Source: Campylobacterota bacterium (GTDB taxonomy: Bacteria > Campylobacterota > Campylobacteria > Campylobacterales > Sulfurovaceae). From it: 6,767 bases of DNA. Below, piece by piece: positions 1 through 6,767 of the stretch (the first letter of the stretch is position 1; each line of letters starts with the position of its first letter). The position numbers and the translations under genes are program-made. The DNA lies in assembly GCA_013153675.1 (NCBI GenBank), contig JAADEA010000028.1, positions 1 through 6,767 of the forward strand. The letters are read 5' to 3'. The notes below the pieces were generated by a model. The model was not told the origin of the DNA. It was given only the letters and a program-made list of their open reading frames with translations, and did no database searches.

Positions 1-1
1 G

Positions 2-1137
2 TTAATTATGACATACTCTTTTTCTTTGTATCCAACTATATATCATGGTATGAGTAAATATCACTTTATTATTAGACAAGCTGGAGCAATATTTTTGGGA
101 TTGGGTATTATTTTTATTTTAAGTAAATTAGATCCTAAAAATTTTTTAGACCAATTGGATGGCTAATATTTTCTATATCATTTTTAGCGCTTATAATTAT
201 GCCTTTTTTAGGGATTAATGAGGTATTGGGTGCAAAAAGATGGATTAAAATAGGTTCAATTTCAATAGCTCCTATTGAGTTTTTTAAAATTGGATTTATA
301 TTTTTTTTAAGTTGGTCATTTGCAAGAAAGCTAAATAGTAGATTAAAGAGTAACTCTTTAAAAGAGGAGCTTAGAGTATCTTTGCCATATATTGTTTTAT
401 TTTTAATTTCTGCTATTTTAATAGGAATTTTTCAAAAAGATTTAGGTCAGGTAGTTGTATTGGGACTTGTTTTAATGAGTATGTTTATTTTAGTTGGAAG
501 AAGTTTTAAATTTTTTCTATTTTTAGGAAGTTTGACTCTTATATCTTTTTTGGCTTTAATATTTTTTGCTGGGCATAGAGTAAAGAGGATTCTTAGTTGG
601 TGGCTTTCAATTCAAGATAAAGTATTATCTATATTTCCAAATGATATGGCACAGAAGTTAAGAGTTGAACATATTTCAAATGTAGATACTTATCAATTAG
701 ATAACTCTATTAGGGCAATTAAGAGTGGAGGTATTTTAGGAGAAGGTATAGGAGCTGGGATATATAAGCTTGGATATTTAAGTGAAGTTCATACAGATTT
801 TGTCTTATCTGGATGGAGTGAAGAGGCGGGAATTTTAGGATTAGCTATTTTGGTATTGCTATATATCTATTTAATTTATAATCTATTTAAAATTGCAGCA
901 AATCTAAATAGGTCTGAATATTATCTTTTTACATTGGGAGTGGCTCTTTTAATAACATTTACCTTTTTAGTAAATAGTTATGGAGTAGTAGGACTTGCTC
1001 CAATTAAAGGTATTGCAGTGCCATTTTTAAGTTATGGAGGATCGCAAATTGTAGCAATATCAATAGCTATTGGAATGGTATTAATGGTTTCAAAGCAAGA
1101 GTCAAAAAGAAGAAATAAAAAGGAAATAAAAAGATGA
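2..1137 (+). CDS. ftsW: FtsW, septal peptidoglycan glycosyltransferase (5' partial, apparent -1 frameshift)
   Basis: SEDS-family inner-membrane protein that polymerises lipid II into septal glycan strands with its partner transpeptidase. Bases 2-163 read in one frame and give an FtsW-like N-terminal part (LIMTYSFSLY, then YHFIIRQAGA and LSKLDPK). That frame hits TAA at 164-166. From base 139 the homology continues in the -1 frame (KFFRPIGWLIFS) and then runs unbroken to TGA at 1135-1137. The second part holds GAKRWIKIG, the YQLxxSIRAIKSGGILGEGIG segment, HTDF with the presumed catalytic Asp at 796-798, and the C-terminal PIKGIAVPFLSYGGSQ signature. FtsW is chosen over RodA because murG follows directly. 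The ATG at 199 lies inside a membrane segment and has no Shine-Dalgarno sequence, so I do not take it as the start. The real start is upstream of the window, probably 15-20 codons away. Family identity is secure; whether the gene is intact in the cell is not. Confidence 0.93.
139..145 (+). other. Slippery heptamer / point of frame change in ftsW
   Basis: The sequence A AAT TTT fits the -1 slippage consensus X XXY YYZ in the upstream ftsW frame (codons AAT, TTT). A -1 step re-pairs as AAA, TTT and enters exactly the frame that encodes the rest of FtsW. The site lies in an A5T6 run (137-147). An ordinary one-base loss from that run would look the same: A6T6 would encode LDPKKFFRPIGW in a single frame, as expected for the family. 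I see no downstream stem-loop or strong upstream Shine-Dalgarno-like stimulator. Confidence 0.6.
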
Positions 1138-2153
1138 GTATTGCAATTAGTGGGGGAGGAACAGGAGGGCATTTAGCAATCGTTAGAGCTGTTAAAAATG
1201 AGTTAAAGAAAAAGAGAGATGATCTTATATATATTGGATCTAAAAAAGGACAAGATAGAAGATGGTTTGAAAATGATTTAGATTTTCAAAAGAGATATTT
1301 TTTAGATTCAAAGGGTGTAGTAGATAAAAGAGGTTTTAAAAGAGTAGCTGCTTTAATAGATCTTTTAGGTGAGGTAAAAAGAGCAATTAATATTTTAAAG
1401 AGCAATAGAGTTGAGGTACTATTTAGTGTGGGTGGATACTCTGCTGCTCCTGCTGCAATTGGAGCAATAATTTTGGGAATTCCTTTAATTATTCATGAAC
1501 AAAATGCAAGGATAGGAAATTTAAATAAAATTTTAAAACCATTTGCTAAAGAGTTTATCTCATCTTATCTAAAAGAGTCAAAGATTAAATCATATCCTGT
1601 TGATTCTATATTTTTTGATTTAGCAAGAGTAAGGAAGAGGGTAGACAATATCTTATTTTTAGGAGGATCTCAAGGTGCTGTTGCTATAAATAAAATTGCA
1701 CTTGAGTTAGCTCCTATTTTAAAAGAGAGAGGAATTTCTATTTTTCATCAAGCAGGAGAGAGAAATATTGAATATGTTAAAAAAGAGTATAAAAAAATGG
1801 GAATTGAAGCAGAGGTTTTTGGCTTTAGAGATGATATAGCATATATTATGTCAAAGGCTGATTTTGCCATAGCAAGAGCTGGTGCATCTACGTTGTGGGA
1901 GTTGGTTGCAAATGCTCTTCCTACCATATTTATACCATATCCATATGCTGCTGGAGATCATCAATACTATAATGCTCTTTTTTTAGTAGAGAACAATTTA
2001 GCATGGCTCTTTAGAGAAGGTGAGATAGATATTAATGAAATATTAAAGATTATAGAGAAGGATCATACTCTTATTAGTAGCTCTTTAATGAAAATAGTGG
2101 ATAAAAATGGAGCAAAAGATATAGCAGAGCTGATTTTAAGCTACTCTCATTAG
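1134..2153 (+). CDS. murG: MurG, lipid II-forming N-acetylglucosaminyltransferase
   Basis: Transfers GlcNAc from UDP-GlcNAc to lipid I on the inner face of the cytoplasmic membrane, making lipid II. It has the two-Rossmann-domain layout of GT28 enzymes. The N-terminal domain carries the glycine-rich GGGTGGH loop (residues 7-13, with His13), SVGGYSAAPA and HEQNA (121-125). The C-terminal UDP-GlcNAc domain carries GGSQG (177-181), ARAGASTLWEL (247-257, with the ribose-binding Glu256) and AAGDHQYYNA (DHQ at 275-277). The length of 339 residues is close to the usual ~350. The ATG overlaps the ftsW stop as ATGA, and AAGGAA at 1120-1125 sits 8 bases upstream, which fixes the start and suggests translational coupling. 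The product makes the substrate polymerised by FtsW. No key motif is missing. Confidence 0.98.
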   Translation: MSIAISGGGTGGHLAIVRAVKNELKKKRDDLIYIGSKKGQDRRWFENDLDFQKRYFLDSKGVVDKRGFKRVAALIDLLGEVKRAINILKSNRVEVLFSVGGYSAAPAAIGAIILGIPLIIHEQNARIGNLNKILKPFAKEFISSYLKESKIKSYPVDSIFFDLARVRKRVDNILFLGGSQGAVAINKIALELAPILKERGISIFHQAGERNIEYVKKEYKKMGIEAEVFGFRDDIAYIMSKADFAIARAGASTLWELVANALPTIFIPYPYAAGDHQYYNALFLVENNLAWLFREGEIDINEILKIIEKDHTLISSSLMKIVDKNGAKDIAELILSYSH

Positions 2154-2174
2154 AGAAAAATCTATTTATTTAGA

Positions 2175-2180
2175 TAAAAT
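2175..2180 (+). promoter_or_regulatory. Probable -10 element of an alaS promoter
   Basis: TAAAAT sits within TTTAGATAAAATTA in the only real intergenic gap, preceded by a T-rich stretch and with no clear -35 box. That form resembles the sigma-70 promoters known from Campylobacterota, which often lack a -35. A start point near 2187 would give a leader of about 30 bases before alaS. In DNA this AT-rich, chance matches are common, so the call rests mainly on position. Confidence 0.45.
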
Positions 2181-2217
2181 TATATGGATTTTTTCAAAAA
2201 ATTAAAAAAGGCTTTAT

Positions 2218-4794
2218 ATGGACATTAGAAAGCTATTTTTGGACTATTTTAGCTCTAAGGGGCATAAAATATATCCAAGTTCTCCATTAGTACCAGATGA
2301 TCCTACTTTGTTATTTACAAATGCTGGAATGGTGCAATTTAAAAATATCTTTACAGGAAAAGCCCCAATTCCAAATCCTCCAAGAGCCACATCAAGCCAA
2401 ACATGTATTAGAGCTGGAGGAAAACATAACGATTTGGATAATGTGGGATATACTGCAAGGCATCATACCTTTTTTGAGATGCTTGGAAACTTTAGTTTTG
2501 GAGACTATTTTAAAGAGGATGCTATTAAATATGCTTGGGAATTTGTAACCTCTAAAGATTATCTAAATTTACCAAAAGATAGATTGTGGGTAACGGTTCA
2601 TGAAAAGGATGATGAGGCTTTTGAGATATGGAAAAAATATATTGATGAGAGTAGGATCAAAAGATTTGGAGATAAAGATAATTTTTGGCAAATGGGAGAT
2701 ACTGGACCTTGTGGTCCTTGTAGTGAAATATTTTATGATCAAGGAGAGGAGCATTTTAATTCTCCAGAAGATTATTTAGGTGGAGATGGAGATAGATTTT
2801 TAGAGATTTGGAATTTAGTATTTATGCAGTATGAAAGAGATGAAGAGGGTAATCTTCATCCTCTTCCAAAACCAAGCATTGATACTGGAATGGGGCTTGA
2901 GAGAATTACTGCTATAAAAGAGGGAGTATATAATAATTATGATAGCTCTTTATTTATGCCTATTATTAAAAAGATATCTGAAGTAGTTGGTTTTGAGCCA
3001 AATGATAAAAATATTGCAAGCTTTAGAGTAATTGCAGACCATTTAAGATCTACTTCATTTTTACTTGCACAAGGTGTCTCTTTTGATAAAGAGGGAAGAG
3101 GATATGTATTAAGGAGAATTTTAAGAAGAGCTATAAGACATGGATATTTGCTTGGAATGAGAGAGCCTTTTATTTATAAACTTGTAGATACATTAGTGGA
3201 TATTATGGGTGATCATTATGATTATCTTAAAAAACAAAAAGAGTCTATAAAAAGTAGTATGAAAGTAGAAGAAGAGAGATTTTTTGAAACTATTGAAAAT
3301 GGAATAAAACTTTTTAATGAGGAGTTAAAAAGAACAAAAGATATATTTAGCGGAGAGGTAGCATTTAAATTATATGATACTTATGGATTTCCTTTAGATC
3401 TAACTCAAGATATGTTAAGAGAAAAGGGAATTGAGTTGGATATTAGAGGATTTGAAGAGATGATGAAAAGACAAAAAGAAAAATCAAGAGCGGCATGGAA
3501 AGGGAGCGGAGATAAGGCAATTGATGGAGATTTTAAAATTTTAGAAGAGAAATTTGGTGAAAATGAGTTTGTCGGGTATGAAGATACTCAAAGCAATAGT
3601 AAAGTATTAGCCCTTTTAGATGAAGAGTTTAAAATAAAAGATAAGATAGAGGGATTTGGATGGGTTATGCTTGATAAAACCCCTTTTTATGCAGAAAGTG
3701 GTGGGCAAGTTGGGGATAAGGGAGAACTTATTGTTGAAAATGGTGGATTAAATATTAAAGTATTAGATACTAAAAAGTTTAATAATTTAAATCTCTCTTT
3801 TATTGATACTCAAGGAGAGGTTTTAAAAGTGGGAGATAGAGTTTTAGCAAAAGTAGATCCATCAAGAGCAGAGATTGCAAAACACCATAGTGCTACCCAT
3901 CTTTTACATGCTGCATTAAGAGATATATTAGGAGATCATATTACTCAAGCTGGTTCATTAGTAGAGGCAAATAGACTTAGATTTGATTTTACTCATCCAA
4001 AACCTTTAACAAAAGAGGAGCTAAAAAAGGTAGAGAGATGGGTAAATGAGGTTATCTTTAGGGCTATTGATGCAAAAGTAGAGGAGATGGATTTAGAGGA
4101 GGCAAAAAAGAAAGGAGCAATTGCTCTATTTGGTGAAAAGTATAAAAATAGGGTTAGAGTAGTGGAGTTTGAGGGAGCCTCAATTGAGCTTTGTGGGGGA
4201 ACTCATGTAAAAAATAGCTCAGAGATTTCTCTTTTTTTAATTACAAAAGAGAGTGGGGTAAGTAGTGGAGTTAGAAGAATTGAGGCTGTATGTTCAAGAG
4301 AAGCTTATAAGTTGATAAAAAAAGATCAAGAAGAGAAGGAAGAGGCATTAGAGGTTTTAAAGAGTAAAGATTTACTTCTTGGTATTAAGAAATTAAAAGA
4401 TGAGTTAAAAAAGGTAAAAAAAGAGTTAGATAGTGCTCTTAGTAGCTCATCTAAAGAGTTAAATTTAATAGAGATTGATGGAGTAAAAGTTATTGTAGAT
4501 GAGATTAAGGGCGGAGATATCAAAAAGATTATAGATGATATTAAAAATAGATATGAAAAAGTAGCAGTAATGTTGTTTAAAAAAGATGATAATAAAGTAA
4601 CATTAGCTGCTGGAAGTAAAAATAGTGGTGTTGATGCAAGTAGTTGGATTAAAGAGATAGCTCCTATTATTAAAGGAGGTGGGGGAGGTAGAAGTGATTT
4701 TGCTCAAGCAGGAGGAAAAGATATCTCTAAAGTATCAGAGGCAATAAAAAGAGCAAAAGAGTGGGTTGAAAATATTATAAAAGGAAAAGAGTAA
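2218..4794 (+). CDS. alaS: Alanine--tRNA ligase
   Basis: Cytoplasmic class II aminoacyl-tRNA synthetase that charges tRNA-Ala with alanine and hydrolyses mischarged Ser/Gly-tRNA-Ala. At 858 residues it is full length for bacterial AlaS. The catalytic domain includes TNAGMVQFK near the N-terminus, motif 2 in [18 protein letters not shown] (82-99), [20 protein letters not shown] and motif 3 at 293-304 ([12 protein letters not shown]). [12 protein letters not shown] follows. The editing domain has the zinc ligands HSATH (His557, His561) and CGGTH (Cys659, His663). A Lys/Glu-rich probable coiled coil (roughly 695-750) leads to the C-Ala domain, with its glycine-rich [14 protein letters not shown] at 820-833. 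AAGG at 2208-2211 lies 6 bases before the ATG. The upstream gap holds a likely promoter, so alaS probably heads a new transcription unit or adds transcription to read-through from murG. The stop codon overlaps the next start. Confidence 0.99.
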   Translation: MDIRKLFLDYFSSKGHKIYPSSPLVPDDPTLLFTNAGMVQFKNIFTGKAPIPNPPRATSSQTCIRAGGKHNDLDNVGYTARHHTFFEMLGNFSFGDYFKEDAIKYAWEFVTSKDYLNLPKDRLWVTVHEKDDEAFEIWKKYIDESRIKRFGDKDNFWQMGDTGPCGPCSEIFYDQGEEHFNSPEDYLGGDGDRFLEIWNLVFMQYERDEEGNLHPLPKPSIDTGMGLERITAIKEGVYNNYDSSLFMPIIKKISEVVGFEPNDKNIASFRVIADHLRSTSFLLAQGVSFDKEGRGYVLRRILRRAIRHGYLLGMREPFIYKLVDTLVDIMGDHYDYLKKQKESIKSSMKVEEERFFETIENGIKLFNEELKRTKDIFSGEVAFKLYDTYGFPLDLTQDMLREKGIELDIRGFEEMMKRQKEKSRAAWKGSGDKAIDGDFKILEEKFGENEFVGYEDTQSNSKVLALLDEEFKIKDKIEGFGWVMLDKTPFYAESGGQVGDKGELIVENGGLNIKVLDTKKFNNLNLSFIDTQGEVLKVGDRVLAKVDPSRAEIAKHHSATHLLHAALRDILGDHITQAGSLVEANRLRFDFTHPKPLTKEELKKVERWVNEVIFRAIDAKVEEMDLEEAKKKGAIALFGEKYKNRVRVVEFEGASIELCGGTHVKNSSEISLFLITKESGVSSGVRRIEAVCSREAYKLIKKDQEEKEEALEVLKSKDLLLGIKKLKDELKKVKKELDSALSSSSKELNLIEIDGVKVIVDEIKGGDIKKIIDDIKNRYEKVAVMLFKKDDNKVTLAAGSKNSGVDASSWIKEIAPIIKGGGGGRSDFAQAGGKDISKVSEAIKRAKEWVENIIKGKE

Positions 4795-5273
4795 TGAGTG
4801 CTATATTTGCAAATTACTCTTCTTTAATTTTATTTTTGCATATAATAGGGGCTGTAATTTGGATTGGAGGAATGATTGCAATTAAGATGGCAGTTCATCC
4901 CACTTTACATAAGATTGAAGATGAAAAAGTAAGGTTAAATGCTATTTTAGAGGTAAGTAAAAGGCTTTTTGCCCTTGTTTTGCCATCTATTTTAATTATA
5001 ATAGTTACTGGATTAATTATGGCAATTGCTCTTGATGGTCATCATGGTTCAAAAAAGTTGCTATTTATAGTAAAAGAGGCAATTTGGACTATTATGGCTA
5101 TAAATTATACTTTTATGGTATTTAAACTATTTAGGGCAAAAAGATATTTTAAAGAAGAAAAGATAGAAGATTTAAAGGCAACTATGGCTCCTATTCCAAA
5201 AATTATGTTACCAATTAATATTTTATTAGGAATGGTAGCTATCTTTATTGGTATATTAATTAGAGGATTTTAG
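4794..5273 (+). CDS. Four-helix membrane protein, CopD-like, function unknown
   Basis: I do not recognise a characterised family member. The 159-residue protein has four probable membrane helices, at about residues 9-31, 59-80, 92-113 and 138-156. A charged loop (about 114-136) separates the third and fourth helices. Helix 1 reads LHIIGAVIWIGGM, with His16 inside the membrane and a WxGG turn, followed by VHPTLH (His35, His39). A HisHis pair (83-84) follows helix 2. The H...WxGG pattern recalls CopD-domain and HemJ-like heme or copper membrane proteins. A heme- or metal-binding role is therefore possible but is inference only. There is no cleavable signal peptide. The A of its ATG is the last base of the alaS stop (TAATG). 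AAGGA at 4781-4785 lies 8 bases upstream, so it is probably translated by coupling with alaS. The neighbours do not reveal its job. Confidence 0.85.
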   Translation: MSAIFANYSSLILFLHIIGAVIWIGGMIAIKMAVHPTLHKIEDEKVRLNAILEVSKRLFALVLPSILIIIVTGLIMAIALDGHHGSKKLLFIVKEAIWTIMAINYTFMVFKLFRAKRYFKEEKIEDLKATMAPIPKIMLPINILLGMVAIFIGILIRGF

Positions 5274-5284
5274 GGGTATTAGGG

Positions 5285-5860
5285 ATGGTAATTAGGCTTG
5301 CTTCTGGCTCTTTAACAAGAGCTAAAATGTTAAAAGAGGCAAAAGTAGAATTTATTCAAACTCCAGTTGATTTTAATGAAGAGAGTATAAAGGCTGATAC
5401 TCCAAGAGGGTATGTCTATTATGTGGCAAAAGGAAAACTTCTTTTAGCAAAGGAGAAATTTGGACTAAATATTCCAATATTAACTGCAGATAGTGTGGTA
5501 GTAAAAGGTGGGAAAATTTTAAAAAAACCAAAAGATATTAATGAAGCAAGAGAGCTACTTTTACAACAGAGTGGGTCAGAAATTTCAATAGTTACATCTA
5601 TCCATTATGAATCAAAAAATCTATATTTTTGTGATACCTCTGCTACCTATTATCAATTTGCTCCTTTTGATAAGGAAGATTTAAATAGATATTTAAATAG
5701 CAAAGAGTGGGAGGGAAAAGCTGGTGGATGTATGGTTGAGGGGTTTTGTAAAAAGTATATAAAAAGAGTTAATGGATTAGAGAGTTGTGCAATGGGATTA
5801 ACGTTAGAGAAGCTCTTAGTTTGGTTGGAGTTTGATAGTGAGCTACAAAAGAGAGATTGA
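5285..5860 (+). CDS. maf: Maf-family nucleoside triphosphate pyrophosphatase
   Basis: Maf proteins hydrolyse non-canonical and some pyrimidine nucleoside triphosphates to monophosphate plus pyrophosphate, acting in nucleotide-pool cleaning. Older annotations call them septum-formation inhibitors. The 191 residues match the family length. Visible motifs are the N-terminal LASGSLTRAKML (5-16, with Ser9 and Arg12), TADSVV (67-72) with the catalytic Asp69, ILKKPKDINEA (Lys81-Pro82), and the C-terminal GKAGGCMVEGF (144-154) ending in AMGL. Residues 11 and 152 (Thr, Glu) differ from the usual Arg and Gln of the YhdE type, so the substrate should not be assumed to be dTTP/UTP. AGGGG at 5272-5276 is 8 bases from the ATG and overlaps the preceding stop codon, and the gap to the membrane-protein gene is only 11 bases. 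The 3' end overlaps the next gene by 23 bases. Confidence 0.94.
   Translation: MVIRLASGSLTRAKMLKEAKVEFIQTPVDFNEESIKADTPRGYVYYVAKGKLLLAKEKFGLNIPILTADSVVVKGGKILKKPKDINEARELLLQQSGSEISIVTSIHYESKNLYFCDTSATYYQFAPFDKEDLNRYLNSKEWEGKAGGCMVEGFCKKYIKRVNGLESCAMGLTLEKLLVWLEFDSELQKRD
5827..5840 (+). promoter_or_regulatory. Ribosome binding site and GTG start inside the end of maf
   Basis: GGAG at 5827-5830 lies 7 bases before GTG at 5838-5840. No ATG occurs in the PLP-enzyme frame between this point and the conserved ASNDYL motif. The only other upstream candidate near here, TTG at 5832, lies one base from the GGAG, too close to be used. The site sets the start of the next gene 23 bases before the maf stop ends. 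Confidence 0.75.
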
Positions 5861-6767
5861 TATTTTAAAAGAGGCAAATCTATTTAGAGAGCGCTTTATA
5901 TATGATGATGAGATTAAAGATTTAGCTTCAAATGACTATTTAAATTTAGCTTCAAAAAAGTCTTCTTTAAAAAAAACATATAAATATATTAAAGGTTATA
6001 GCTATTTTGCTCCAAAGGCAAGCCAACTTATTAATGGGTATCATCAAGTTCATCAAGAATTTGAGGAAAAAGTTGCAAAATTAAATAATTTTGAATCGGC
6101 AATTGTAGTTGGAAGTGGATTTTTAGCAAATTGTGGAGTAATAGAGGCTCTAATTAGAAGAGATGATTTTTTATTAATAGATGAAGAGTATCATGCAAGT
6201 GGGATGGTTGCTACAAAAATGTTAGATAAGAGATTTTCTCTTTTTAAACATAATTCAGTAGAAGATTTAAAGGATAAATTATCAAAAATAGATGCTAAAA
6301 GAGTTGTAGTAGCAATTGAGGGTGTATACTCTATGAGTGGGGAGCTTGCAAAAAGGGAGTTTTTTGAGCTGGCAAAAGAGAGAGGTTTTTATCTATTAAT
6401 TGATGAAGCTCATAGTAATGGCGTTATTGGGGATAGACTTCTTGGAATATTGGATTATTATAATATAGATATTAGCGATAATTTTATAAAGATAGGAACT
6501 CTTGGAAAAGCTTATGGAAGTTATGGAGCATATATACTATCTTCTAAAGTTATAAGAGATTTTTTAATTAATAGATCTAAGCCAATTATCTATTCTACTG
6601 CTCCCTCTATATTTGATATAGCACTTGCTCTAATTAATATAGAGTATATTAATCAAAATTTAGAAAAGTTAAAAAGAAAACTTAATAAAAGAAGAAAAGC
6701 AGTTAAAAAGATCTTTAAAAAAGAGATATCTTCTCAAATTTTTACTTTAGAAATAGGAGATAATAAA
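5838..6767 (+). CDS. Alpha-oxoamine synthase family PLP enzyme (BioF/Kbl-like), 3' partial
   Basis: PLP-dependent fold-type I enzyme of the group that condenses an amino acid with an acyl thioester. Members include 8-amino-7-oxononanoate synthase (BioF, biotin) and 2-amino-3-ketobutyrate CoA ligase (Kbl). The first 310 codons are present, open to the right edge, so roughly 60-80 residues are missing. From the GTG start the protein reads MSYKREIDILKEANLF, then LASNDYLNLA, GSGFLAN, DEEYHAS with the ring-stacking His119, and EGVYSMSGELA. Next come LIDEAHSNGVIG (Asp189, His192) and TLGKAYGSYGAY with the presumed PLP-binding Lys224. The usual ASR of the substrate loop is KASQ here (Gln63). It overlaps maf by 23 bases, suggesting coupled translation. 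BioF is the likelier of the two because this lineage usually needs a biotin-pathway enzyme of this type. No other biotin gene is in the window, so the exact substrate is undetermined. Confidence 0.9.
   Translation, partial: MSYKREIDILKEANLFRERFIYDDEIKDLASNDYLNLASKKSSLKKTYKYIKGYSYFAPKASQLINGYHQVHQEFEEKVAKLNNFESAIVVGSGFLANCGVIEALIRRDDFLLIDEEYHASGMVATKMLDKRFSLFKHNSVEDLKDKLSKIDAKRVVVAIEGVYSMSGELAKREFFELAKERGFYLLIDEAHSNGVIGDRLLGILDYYNIDISDNFIKIGTLGKAYGSYGAYILSSKVIRDFLINRSKPIIYSTAPSIFDIALALINIEYINQNLEKLKRKLNKRRKAVKKIFKKEISSQIFTLEIGDNK

Noticed and set aside
151..158. CCAATTGG palindrome just after the ftsW slippery site
   Set aside because: It is only 8 bases with no loop, so it cannot serve as a stimulatory RNA stem. 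It is probably chance.
199..1137. A complete FtsW of 312 residues starting at ATG 199
   Set aside because: Family homology extends upstream of 199 in the same frame to about 139 and further in the neighbouring frame. The ATG lies within a hydrophobic segment and lacks a ribosome binding site, so it is not the natural N-terminus.
2188..2202. Palindrome ATTTTTT-C-AAAAAAT before alaS as a terminator
   Set aside because: It has only A:U pairs and a one-base loop, so it would not form a stable hairpin, and it lies between the likely promoter and the alaS start. It is more likely plain A/T-tract leader sequence.
2297..2548. Open frame on the + strand inside the start of alaS
   Set aside because: It lies wholly within alaS in another frame, has low-complexity composition and no recognisable domain.
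2569..2754. Minus-strand open frame opposite alaS
   Set aside because: It is antisense to the conserved AlaS catalytic domain, with no family signal. Its codons mirror the alaS codons.
4326..4523. Minus-strand open frame opposite the alaS coiled coil
   Set aside because: The Ser/Phe/Leu-rich translation is the expected antisense of a Lys/Glu-rich coiled coil.
5653..5877. Minus-strand open frame opposite the end of maf and the start of the PLP gene
   Set aside because: It is antisense to two well-supported overlapping genes and has no recognisable domain.
1..6767. A new defence, mobile or secretion system
   Set aside because: Every gene but one small membrane protein belongs to a well-known housekeeping family. 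There are no repeats, integrase or transposase genes, or composition shifts to suggest an accessory island.

Overview
This window is an ordinary housekeeping gene cluster from a very AT-rich bacterium (about 30% GC by eye). It is most likely a member of Campylobacterota (Epsilonproteobacteria). That placement rests on remembered family features: MurG with GTGGHLAIV, GQDxxWFEN and a FLxSxGVV-like segment; AlaS with [18 protein letters not shown]; and Maf with an AGGCMVEGFCKKYI-type C-terminus. Genus cannot be settled from the window. All genes lie on the + strand, and most are joined by overlaps or gaps of a few bases.

Layout. 2-1137: ftsW, cut by the left edge. It is split by an apparent -1 frame change near 137-147, so the sequence before and after that point lies in different frames. 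1134-2153: murG, overlapping ftsW by ATGA. 2154-2217: the only real intergenic gap, 64 bases, with a probable promoter and the alaS ribosome binding site. 2218-4794: alaS. 4794-5273: a small four-helix membrane protein of unknown function, sharing one base with the alaS stop codon. 5285-5860: a Maf-family nucleotide pyrophosphatase. 5838 to the right edge: an alpha-oxoamine-synthase-family PLP enzyme (BioF/Kbl-like), starting at GTG inside the end of maf and running off the window.

How the genes fit together. FtsW polymerises lipid II at the division septum and MurG makes lipid II, so the first two genes are functionally linked. AlaS, the membrane protein, Maf and the PLP enzyme form a second tightly packed set. 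It appears to have its own promoter upstream of alaS and no shared pathway that can be seen. I see no terminator, RNA gene, mobile element, CRISPR array or long repeat.

I found no convincing new biological system. The best leads are the ftsW frame break, which sits exactly on a slippery A AAT TTT heptamer but may be a sequencing error; the uncharacterised histidine-containing membrane protein coupled to alaS; and unusual specificity-position residues in Maf.
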